6,093 nt of DNA from Bdellovibrionales bacterium (GTDB lineage: Bacteria > Bdellovibrionota > Bdellovibrionia > Bdellovibrionales > UBA1609): contig JAGRAA010000257.1 in NCBI GenBank assembly GCA_020435185.1, forward strand, positions 1-6,093. Direction: 5' to 3'. The notes under the pieces are model-generated. The model did not search any database and had not been told where the DNA came from. It saw nothing but the letters and a program-made list of their open reading frames with translations. The stretch's first letter is position 1. The number at the start of each line of letters is the position of its first letter. This document shows, piece by piece, positions 1 to 5,004 of this stretch. A program made the translations under genes and the position numbers.

Positions 1-41
1 CATGAATTTACTTAATTATTTATTGCATAAGAAAATAATAT

Positions 42-884
42 ATGGATCATAAATGGACCTTTTTTTGTAAAGACTACAGAGTCGCCTTAAAGAAGCAGCT
101 TCAATACTTAAAAGAAAACCAATGGGGTCAATGGAACATTAGTGACTTAGCTCGAGCGGCCCTTGTTCAGAGGCCTTATATGTCTAAAGTCATCAATCTC
201 GACGGACACCTCAATGACGATCAACTCTATCTTTGCTTTCAATACTTAAAATTTAATGAACAAGAATGTAAGTACCTTAAAATTCTTCATCAATACCAAC
301 GCTCTCAAATCAAAGAGAGAAAAAGTCTTCTCAAAACCGAGCTTGAACAATACAGAAAGCAATTTCAAAAGGTTGATCAGCATTTGACTTCAAGAAAAAT
401 CACCAGAGAAGAAGAAGCCTTATTTTCTCTTTACTTTCTAAACCCCAATATTCAACTGGTTCATATGTTTTTAACCATAGAACAGTATAGAAAAGATCCG
501 CTTCTTATACTCAATCATATAGACATCCATAAAGAAGAGCTCACAAAAGCTTTGGATGTACTGATTCAATTAGACGTCATAGAGATTCAAAACGAATCCT
601 ACAGGCTTTTAAAAGAAAACATTTATTTACCCGCTGAATCCCATCTTTGGAAGCCCTACCAGACCCTCGTTAAAAATAATGGCTTTCTAAAAGCACAGCA
701 ACTCACATCCGAATTAATTAATTCTTTTGCAATTGTATTTTCTTGCAGCGAAGACAATTGGGTTTTGTTTAGAGAAAAAATGGCTGCCTTTATAAAAACC
801 ATTGAATCAGAAGTGTCCAATGACAAGAATCCCGAAGTGATTCTGCAAATGAATGTTGACTTTTTACCTTGGAACAAAAGCTAA
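42..884 (+). CDS. TIGR02147/DUF4423-like regulatory protein
   Basis: The 280-aa cytoplasmic protein has no signal peptide and resembles the TIGR02147 family (DUF4423), putative DNA-binding regulators abundant in Bdellovibrio-type bacteria. Visible features are the family-like N-terminal DYR motif (residues 11-13), a helix-turn-helix-like stretch with SDLARAALV then MSKVI (about 34-51), a charged helical linker (72-116), a winged-helix-like section around residues 150-190 in which a helix leads to LDVIEI and a short strand, and a C-terminal section ending VILQMNVDFLPW, close to the usual family ending. Length fits the family (roughly 260-290 aa). The ATG at 42 is the first after an in-frame stop at 36-38. 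No Shine-Dalgarno is visible upstream (mostly A and T), so the mRNA may be leaderless or weakly translated. It converges on the next gene. Targets are unknown. The family call is from recognition, not a search. Confidence 0.75.
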   Translation: MDHKWTFFCKDYRVALKKQLQYLKENQWGQWNISDLARAALVQRPYMSKVINLDGHLNDDQLYLCFQYLKFNEQECKYLKILHQYQRSQIKERKSLLKTELEQYRKQFQKVDQHLTSRKITREEEALFSLYFLNPNIQLVHMFLTIEQYRKDPLLILNHIDIHKEELTKALDVLIQLDVIEIQNESYRLLKENIYLPAESHLWKPYQTLVKNNGFLKAQQLTSELINSFAIVFSCSEDNWVLFREKMAAFIKTIESEVSNDKNPEVILQMNVDFLPWNKS

Positions 885-896
885 CTTTAGCGTGTG

Positions 897-1982
897 TTAG
901 TTACCACCTAGAAAGTCTTTTTTCTTACAATTTTCAAAGAGAAAAGGAACGATTGCACCCTTCATGGCCATATTATTTTCATGCAATAACCCTAGCGCTA
1001 TACGACCATAAGTACGCTCTACTCCCATTGTTTTCTTGGCGTCTAAAGGTAGCCACACAACACTTGAGAGCTGGCATTGGGTCAGAATAGCAGTTGAAAG
1101 ATAAAGATTAACATCAAAAGTGTTATCCCGAATAGGGCTCCAATTCAATTGATAGTTTCTTAAAAACTCATGCAACAGAATGGTCACCTGACTCAGAAGA
1201 TCTAAGCGGTCAACAGCCCTAAGGTTAAAAAAAGTTTTTATCTTACCAAACCTTTTCTGTCTTTCTTGATCACTTTCTATGATGATGAAATCTTGATCGC
1301 CTACTTGCATCTTATTCATTTTTGGTTTTTCGATTTGCTGTTGAAAAGCCATTGTTTCTGCTTTTCTAAATTGATTTTTCAATTCCTCAGTAAGATTTTC
1401 TTCGAAGCGTGAATCTAAAGGAAAAGGAACATCTCGGTCAACAAAAGCAAAGTTTCTACTGGATAAATTGATTTTAATATAAGTCTCCAAAAATATGCCA
1501 GATATATCCGCTTTCTTAAGTTCATCTAAAATCTGTAAAGCGATGGAATACGCCGGATACCTATCCATATTGCTTTTGTCGTAGGGGTCGAACAACTCAG
1601 GCAATTGAAATTGCGTATAACTTCCCTGTTCTGTTTCAACTAAAACTGAATTCTTCTTAGGAAGATCAAAAGGAACTTTCTTAAAATGATGATCATTATA
1701 TTCAAGCTCATTAAAGCCCTGATAGTTAGGGTTAAAATAAATCATATTATACAAAACCCATTGTCCGTTACCCAGCAACACTCCTGTACCGCCACCACCT
1801 CCGGAAAAACCACCTTCATAGACAATGTCCTTGGTCGGGTTTTTCTTTTGATCCGGCCTATCTTGCGAAGCATTTGTCTCATCCGTCAATTTGCAATAAA
1901 AATCCCAGTTCTCACAGTCCGCTTTGGCCTGTGAGAACGTGATAATGACGAAAAGGAATGTAATGAGGCGTAACTTAACCAT
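897..1982 (-). CDS. secreted protein of unknown function, Gly-rich N-terminus, HE motif
   Basis: Read from the ATG at 1982 this is 361 aa with a clear Sec signal peptide (MVKLRLITFLFVIITFSQAKA, cleavage predicted before Asp22). The mature protein starts with two Cys (23, 30), has a charged stretch, then a Gly run (GGFSGGGGG, about 57-65) followed by TGVLLGNGQWVLY. Near the C-terminus comes QVTILLHEF (His271-Glu272), then a charged stretch and two more Cys (303, 352), so two disulfides are possible. This order (Gly-rich start, later LLHE followed by a D/R-containing segment) recalls secreted proteins common in Bdellovibrio relatives that have no assigned function; the resemblance is from memory. 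HEFLR is not the HExxH zinc motif, so no protease activity is claimed. A GTG at 2000 would add six residues (MIEFWP), but the ATG gives the more normal signal peptide. It lies 136 bp downstream of the tetR-type gene on the same strand and behind a palindrome. Confidence 0.75.
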   Translation of the reverse strand: MVKLRLITFLFVIITFSQAKADCENWDFYCKLTDETNASQDRPDQKKNPTKDIVYEGGFSGGGGGTGVLLGNGQWVLYNMIYFNPNYQGFNELEYNDHHFKKVPFDLPKKNSVLVETEQGSYTQFQLPELFDPYDKSNMDRYPAYSIALQILDELKKADISGIFLETYIKINLSSRNFAFVDRDVPFPLDSRFEENLTEELKNQFRKAETMAFQQQIEKPKMNKMQVGDQDFIIIESDQERQKRFGKIKTFFNLRAVDRLDLLSQVTILLHEFLRNYQLNWSPIRDNTFDVNLYLSTAILTQCQLSSVVWLPLDAKKTMGVERTYGRIALGLLHENNMAMKGAIVPFLFENCKKKDFLGGN

Positions 1983-2041
1983 TGGCCAGAATTCTATCAC
2001 AGACTCTGATATATCCTAGGCCGAGTGAAAAAATTGAATTA

Positions 2042-2070
2042 AATATAATCTGTGTAAAAACCTTTTACAC
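2042..2070 (-). promoter_or_regulatory. possible promoter of the 897-1982 gene
   Basis: On the minus strand a -10-like TATATT lies at 2047-2042, about 60 nt before the ATG at 1982. The hexamer 17 nt upstream (2070-2065, GTGTAA) matches TTGACA at only 3 of 6 positions and is the outer part of a palindrome, so basal activity may be low or regulated. The prediction rests only on position and AT content. Confidence 0.3.
2052..2070. promoter_or_regulatory. perfect palindrome, candidate operator (site A)
   Basis: GTGTAAAA (2052-2059), spacer ACC (2060-2062), TTTTACAC (2063-2070): 8-bp perfect arms and an odd centre. It sits between the 3' end of the tetR-type gene and the start of the secreted-protein gene, where it would cover about -35 to -17 of the predicted promoter. 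Size and symmetry suit a dimeric repressor such as TetR. No T-tract follows on either strand in the way a terminator would require. The regulator is not identified. Confidence 0.5.
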
Positions 2071-2118
2071 GTTTATCCCATAGAACCGGAAACCATTAAA
2101 AAAGACTTTACGAACACC

Positions 2119-2661
2119 TCAAGTGACCTTTTTAAACTGCTTCAGTACGATCTTAATGGCTTGGTCATTGAGCTCAGGGGCAAAAGATAGCCCCCAATAC
2201 ATGGAGAAAATAGCCAATACTTCATCTTCCGTTTTTTTACTGTAAAACGTACGGATTTTGGCAATGAATTCCTGTCTTTTTTGTTCTAGTAGCTTGCCCG
2301 CCTCACTAGAAGTGCCAATATTTAAAATTATAAACGTCTGTAAATAAGGAACTCTTTCACTGAGCTGTCTCGTTTGCAACATAGACTCATAGAGCTGTCC
2401 TTCTTTCCAAAGCTTTAACCTCTCACTACTCAAGCCTATAAACTCCTCTCCGATCATCTTAATGGCCTCTTCTATAATACCCATCTTAGAGCGGCCAAAA
2501 TAGTAATAGATCAAAGATCGAGTGATTTTACTTTTTCTTGATAACTCAGAGAGCGTCCACTTTAAAGGCCCTTTCTTAACGTCTAACTCCATGGCAGAGC
2601 TTAAGACGGCCCAAAAAACATCTTCTTTCTTTTTTTGCTGAACTGACTCTACGTTTTGCAT
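2119..2661 (-). CDS. TetR/AcrR-family transcriptional regulator
   Basis: The 180-aa protein has the N-terminal DNA-binding domain typical of TetR repressors: a helix with VFWAVLSSAMEL (15-26), then WTLSELSRKS (35-44) and the recognition-helix region ITRSLIYYYFGRSKMG (46-61), where the YYYF-x-x-K/S pattern is diagnostic. The remaining ~115 residues are helical and divergent, as expected for a ligand-binding and dimerisation domain, and give no clue to the ligand. It is slightly short for the family (usually about 190-220 aa). The ATG at 2661 follows AAAGGG at a normal distance. A good promoter lies upstream (TTGACA at 2756-2751, TCTAAT at 2733-2728), with its -35 inside an inverted repeat, which suggests autoregulation. 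The secreted-protein gene downstream is on the same strand with no clear terminator between, so it is a plausible target or partial co-transcript. Confidence 0.88.
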   Translation of the reverse strand: MQNVESVQQKKKEDVFWAVLSSAMELDVKKGPLKWTLSELSRKSKITRSLIYYYFGRSKMGIIEEAIKMIGEEFIGLSSERLKLWKEGQLYESMLQTRQLSERVPYLQTFIILNIGTSSEAGKLLEQKRQEFIAKIRTFYSKKTEDEVLAIFSMYWGLSFAPELNDQAIKIVLKQFKKVT

Positions 2662-2727
2662 ATTAACCCTTTATTTATCTTCAATGAAATTGACTTAAAA
2701 AAATTTTACATATTTCATTCTCTTACC

Positions 2728-2756
2728 ATTAGACAAACCCATTCGTGAATTGTCAA
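2728..2756 (-). promoter_or_regulatory. predicted sigma70 promoter of the tetR-type gene
   Basis: On the minus strand TTGACA (2756-2751) matches the -35 consensus fully, the spacer is exactly 17 nt (2750-2734), and TCTAAT (2733-2728) differs from TATAAT by one base. Transcription would start near 2721, giving a leader of about 60 nt before the ATG at 2661. This is the best promoter match in the window. Confidence 0.7.
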
Positions 2757-2776
2757 AAAATCTATTGTTTTTGACA
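2751..2776. promoter_or_regulatory. inverted repeat over the tetR -35 box, candidate autoregulatory operator
   Basis: TGTCAAAAA (2751-2759) and TTTTTGACA (2768-2776) are perfect 9-bp inverted arms separated by 8 nt. The left arm, read on the minus strand, includes the -35 TTGACA of the tetR-type gene. Further TTGAC half-sites occur at 2690-2694 (+) and 2793-2797 (-). A dimer bound here would block the promoter. Part of the resemblance may simply reflect -35 sequences; the right arm also reads TTGACA on the plus strand but has no acceptable -10 behind it. Confidence 0.5.
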
Positions 2777-2817
2777 GTTACCTCTTTTGCTCGTCAACGG
2801 GTTCCATGGCTTTTACC

Positions 2818-2823
2818 TACAAT
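2818..2823 (+). promoter_or_regulatory. possible -10 element for the structured RNA
   Basis: TACAAT on the plus strand would place transcription start near 2830, just before the first hairpin of the array. There is no convincing -35 hexamer 16-18 nt upstream, so the assignment is tentative and activation by a regulator would be needed. Confidence 0.25.
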
Positions 2824-2838
2824 ACCCCTTATTATCAG

Positions 2839-2878
2839 TCCTGTAAGCAGTACTCTAAAAAGAGAGCTGCTTACAGGA
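2839..2878 (+). repeat. hairpin 1 of the array (12-bp stem)
   Basis: TCCTGTAAGCAG (2839-2850) pairs fully with CTGCTTACAGGA (2867-2878). The 16-nt loop can fold further (CTCT 2853-2856 with AGAG 2861-2864, four A between). This is the only large hairpin without a G-run, and it may cap the 5' end of the RNA. Its last bases overlap the next stem. Confidence 0.8.
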
Positions 2879-2891
2879 GCCGGGGGGGCTC
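2877..2891 (+). repeat. hairpin 2 of the array (G5 loop)
   Basis: GAGCC (2877-2881) pairs with GGCTC (2887-2891), leaving GGGGG in the loop; G2876-C2892 can extend it. The first bases are shared with hairpin 1, so either the two compete for 2877-2878 or this stem shortens to AGCC/GGCT. Confidence 0.65.
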
Positions 2892-2893
2892 CC

Positions 2894-2927
2894 GATGTCA
2901 GATACGCTGGGGGGCAAGTCTGACATC
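2894..2927 (+). repeat. hairpin 3 of the array (G6 in loop)
   Basis: GATGTCAGA (2894-2902) pairs perfectly with TCTGACATC (2919-2927). The 16-nt loop holds six consecutive G (2909-2914). It begins one base after hairpin 2 and ends one base before hairpin 4. Confidence 0.8.
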
Positions 2928-2928
2928 A

Positions 2929-2960
2929 GCTGAAATAAAACCGGGGGGCTTTATTTCAGC
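2929..2960 (+). repeat. hairpin 4 of the array (G6 in loop)
   Basis: GCTGAAATAAA (2929-2939) pairs perfectly with TTTATTTCAGC (2950-2960). The 10-nt loop is ACCGGGGGGC. The stem is AT-rich and unrelated to hairpin 3, while the loop again displays six G. Confidence 0.85.
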
Positions 2961-2989
2961 AAACAAGGGGGAACCGGGGCTTCTGGCTG
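2961..2989 (+). other. unpaired G-rich segment containing a ribosome-binding-site look-alike
   Basis: This stretch has no stable stem that I can see (only a 3-bp GAA/TTC option) and carries G5 (2967-2971) and G4 (2976-2979) runs. AACAAGGGGGAACC at 2962-2975 differs at one position from AACAAGGGGAAACC, the sequence just before the start codon of the 618-aa gene (minus strand, 4969-4956). Confidence 0.5.
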
Positions 2990-3005
2990 TCAAGGGGGAT
3001 CTTGA
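2990..3005 (+). repeat. hairpin 5 of the array (GGGGAT loop)
   Basis: TCAAG (2990-2994) pairs with CTTGA (3001-3005), presenting GGGGAT in the loop. This is weaker than the earlier hairpins. A GGA in a small loop is what CsrA/RsmE proteins bind, but most other loops in the array lack GGA. Confidence 0.55.
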
Positions 3006-3011
3006 AATGCC

Positions 3012-3036
3012 AAAAAAAGGCCGCATTAAACGGCCT
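3012..3036 (-). terminator. intrinsic terminator of the 618-aa gene
   Basis: On the minus strand GGCCG (3035-3031), a 7-nt loop, CGGCC (3023-3019) and seven T (3018-3012) form a textbook terminator about 60 nt after the stop codon of the 3096-4952 gene. An A-T pair (3018/3036) can extend the stem. On the plus strand the same hairpin is part of the array but has no T-tract. Confidence 0.8.
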
Positions 3037-3045
3037 CAGGGGGGT

Positions 3046-3083
3046 GGCCTTAAGAGCTTAGGCTCTTAAGGCCTTAATTTTTT
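3046..3083 (+). terminator. intrinsic terminator of the hairpin-array RNA
   Basis: GGCCTTAAGAGC (3046-3057) pairs perfectly with GCTCTTAAGGCC (3062-3073) around a TTAG loop, followed by TTAATTTTTT (3074-3083). The 12-bp stem plus T-tract shows that transcription from the left is expected to stop here. No protein gene on the plus strand ends nearby, which supports a non-coding transcript upstream. It lies between the 618-aa gene's stop and that gene's own terminator. Confidence 0.85.
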
Positions 3084-3095
3084 AATTCCATACAA

Positions 3096-4952
3096 CTAGT
3101 TATTATCATTATTTCTAGATTTTCTTCCACCATTTTCACCATTACCTTCTTGGCTTTCTCCACTGGCTGAAGACCTTTCATTCGACGCGGGAGTATTTAC
3201 CGGCTGTGCTTGTGCTGAAGCTCGAACCTCTTTGACTTCCCAATGATCCACAGCAGTTCCTAAAACACTTACGTGGAAAAATTTATTTTTACGATGAAGT
3301 CCATTCACAATTCGATTCAATACCGGAGGTGGCGAGTAATAGAAAAATTGACTATCTCCATTACCATTCACATGAATATTTTTGTCCACCCTTAGTTCTT
3401 CCAGTTTCTCAGAGGCTTTAATTCTATACGCATCGTAATCCCCTGTAGGGGCAAACTTATCTATAAGCGCAAATATCCCTGAGACTGAACTCATAAATTG
3501 CTCATCCGTAATTTGAGGAACTCTTCTTTGAACTTCCTCTTTAAAAGCCATTAATAATTTCTTAGAACCCTCTGGCCCTACCTTATCCCATCGAGCATAA
3601 TAGGCCATAAAATCAGAAATCATATCTGGCAAAGTTTGAGGAGCCCAAGCCAATGAAAACCCAGGGTAAGTAATGCGAGTCACATTCTTATAGCTTAGAC
3701 TTTCTCCTTTTGCGATAGGGTCCCCGTGGCTAGATCCACTTTCTGCTTGAGGGGCGCCTAAGCCTTGATACTTCCACAAGGGTTGAATTTTAGCTGCGTC
3801 TACTACTGGAAAAGTCTCAACCTCCTCAGACACCTTTAAATTAGCCCAAGCTTCTTGAGCTTTCTTCCAAAAATGCTCTCCACCTTTACGATCTCTAGCT
3901 TGAGAGTCTCGTCCGAAAACATCTATATAACCTTTTTGAGTTTGAACTAAATTTAGTGCTATGTTGAGAATCATAGTAATATGCTCAGCACAGTAAGTAT
4001 CATATCTTTGATCATCTAATATGACATAATAAAAGGGCTTAGAATCGCCTTCTCTTACCCATTCATGATCTAACCAACCTCTATAAAAATCAAAAATAGC
4101 TTTTAAGTTATTACCATCAAAATAATCTTGCTCATAGGGCAATCGAGAAAACTGAACACCGTCACCAGCTTCATTAAGAAGTCGAGCGGTAATATAAGCA
4201 TTTTTATTAAACTCTAATTGAGTTGCGCCATCATAACTCACTTGATAAATGTTGGCAGGATAACTCCCAGACTGCTGAAGAGCCCATTTTCTTCCGTGAT
4301 ATCCAAAAGGAGCATTTCTGGTTCTACGCTTTCCAATGTACACACCCATATGAGTAAAACCATCATCAAATCTATGATTATCACTCAATTCGGTAATTGG
4401 AGAGACAAAATACTCTGGGTGAAAATAAGCGATAGGATTAAATATATACTTATTATTTTGAGAAACCCCAGCTTGTTGATTTAAAAATTCATCAAGCTGC
4501 TTATTTAATGAATCATTTGGATTTTCATCATTTATAGGAATAAAACGTACTCCCAACCCAGGTTTTCCATCTGATCTTTGACCAACATAATATTGATTTT
4601 CCCTCACGGTAAAACTTTTATTCTCGCCAAGTAACACTTCAAACTGACCAAAGTTTTCAACCCGTGGTTGAGTCCCATCTGGTAAGAAATGATTATGAAA
4701 AAGGTTAAATAAATTCTCGTCGCTGATGGTATAGGTCTTGCCGTTGATTGATCCCAAAGTAAAAGGAAGTTTATCTTGCCCAGCAAAATAAAATTCATCC
4801 ACATTGGTTTCACATTGATTAGTGACCGGATTTTTTTGAATGCAATCCGGCTGGCTTTGATAACGCTTGCCAAAATAATCCACATTGCTTGCCGATGCCG
4901 CCTGTGACAATAACACAAAGCCACCTATAGCGAGCGAATAAAGTGATCTCAT
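3096..4952 (-). CDS. secreted protein, putative permuted NlpC/P60 (LRAT/YiiX-like) thiol hydrolase
   Basis: The 618-aa protein has a Sec signal peptide (hydrophobic 4-15, ASA at 19-21, cleavage predicted before Ser22) and so acts in the periplasm or outside. The recognisable part is residues 190-340: FTHMGVYIG (His201), a long insert, then YDTYCAEHITMILN (Cys321, His324). His in an HxGVYIG strand preceding a Cys at a helix start, 120 residues apart, is the order seen in circularly permuted NlpC/P60 proteins such as LRAT (NCEHF motif) and YiiX-like proteins; these act as thiol hydrolases or acyltransferases on peptides or lipids. The third catalytic residue is not identified. The N-terminal ~170 residues and the region 345-575 match no family I recognise. 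The last ~40 residues are a low-complexity Ser/Gly/Asn-rich tail. The start codon follows AAGGGG at good spacing. It is divergent from the 5262 gene. The coding call is firm; the fold call is inference from motifs. Confidence 0.85.
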   Translation of the reverse strand: MRSLYSLAIGGFVLLSQAASASNVDYFGKRYQSQPDCIQKNPVTNQCETNVDEFYFAGQDKLPFTLGSINGKTYTISDENLFNLFHNHFLPDGTQPRVENFGQFEVLLGENKSFTVRENQYYVGQRSDGKPGLGVRFIPINDENPNDSLNKQLDEFLNQQAGVSQNNKYIFNPIAYFHPEYFVSPITELSDNHRFDDGFTHMGVYIGKRRTRNAPFGYHGRKWALQQSGSYPANIYQVSYDGATQLEFNKNAYITARLLNEAGDGVQFSRLPYEQDYFDGNNLKAIFDFYRGWLDHEWVREGDSKPFYYVILDDQRYDTYCAEHITMILNIALNLVQTQKGYIDVFGRDSQARDRKGGEHFWKKAQEAWANLKVSEEVETFPVVDAAKIQPLWKYQGLGAPQAESGSSHGDPIAKGESLSYKNVTRITYPGFSLAWAPQTLPDMISDFMAYYARWDKVGPEGSKKLLMAFKEEVQRRVPQITDEQFMSSVSGIFALIDKFAPTGDYDAYRIKASEKLEELRVDKNIHVNGNGDSQFFYYSPPPVLNRIVNGLHRKNKFFHVSVLGTAVDHWEVKEVRASAQAQPVNTPASNERSSASGESQEGNGENGGRKSRNNDNN

Positions 4953-4969
4953 AGAGGTTTCCCCTTGTT
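4953..4969 (-). promoter_or_regulatory. ribosome-binding site of the 618-aa gene, possibly hairpin-masked
   Basis: On the minus strand the leader reads AACAAGGGGAAACCTCT and then ATG. AAGGGG is the Shine-Dalgarno, 8 nt from the start. AGGGG can pair with CCTCT across an AAA loop (one G-U pair), so the site may be partly masked. The same 14-nt core recurs, with one change, in the hairpin array at 2962-2975. Confidence 0.6.
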
Positions 4970-5004
4970 AATTTTATTTTTATTTGTTCAGTCCTAGGAT
5001 TGGG

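Larger units (their letters stand above)
2830..3083 (+). ncRNA. candidate structured small RNA: array of hairpins with poly-G loops
   Basis: About 250 nt with almost every base in a hairpin, ending in a strong intrinsic terminator. In order: a 12-bp stem (2839-2850/2867-2878); a short GC stem with a 5-G loop (2877-2891); a 9-bp stem with six G in the loop (2894-2927); an 11-bp stem with six G in the loop (2929-2960); an open segment with G5 and G4 runs (2961-2989); a 5-bp stem looping GGGGAT (2990-3005); a 6-bp stem (3018-3036); a G6 run (3039-3044); and the terminator (3046-3083). Seven runs of 4-7 G all lie on the plus strand, in an otherwise AT-rich region. The stems are unrelated in sequence yet each is perfectly paired, which argues that the structure is what is conserved. 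The plus orientation is inferred from the terminator's T-tract. The 5' end is uncertain. I recognise no Rfam family. A reading frame across it (2806-3069) lacks a ribosome-binding site and is best explained as chance. Confidence 0.6.

Noticed and set aside
869..1090. 73-codon plus-strand frame overlapping the ends of the two convergent genes
   Set aside because: It is mostly antisense to the 3' part of the 897-1982 gene and has no ribosome-binding site; it is a shadow frame.
1983..2000. GTG start extending the 897-1982 protein by six residues
   Set aside because: The extension MIEFWP places an acidic and aromatic stretch before the signal peptide; the ATG at 1982 gives a standard n-region. 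Ribosome-binding support is weak for both, so some doubt remains.
2771..2799. Plus-strand sigma70 promoter using TTGACA at 2771-2776
   Set aside because: The -35 is perfect but no -10-like hexamer lies 15-19 nt downstream (TCAACG at the 17-nt position). It is explained by the inverted repeat.
2806..3069. 87-codon open frame on the plus strand (MAFTYNTPYY...)
   Set aside because: It runs through the hairpin array and ends inside the terminator stem, has no ribosome-binding site, and its composition is dictated by inverted repeats and G-runs (many Gly, Arg and Lys). It is best explained as chance openness.
2830..3083. CsrB/RsmY-type CsrA sponge
   Set aside because: The architecture is similar, but only two of the seven G-runs provide GGA, and the main loops read GGGGGC. 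It was kept as a general sponge hypothesis and not annotated as CsrB-like.
2830..3083. CRISPR array, integron attC site, retron msr/msd or MITE
   Set aside because: There are no direct repeats with regular spacers, no cas gene, integrase or reverse transcriptase, no terminal inverted repeats and no target-site duplication. The stems differ from one another.
4218..4484. Antisense frames within the 618-aa gene (also 4604-4924)
   Set aside because: They lie fully inside a convincing coding sequence with a signal peptide and motifs, and have no initiation signals of their own.
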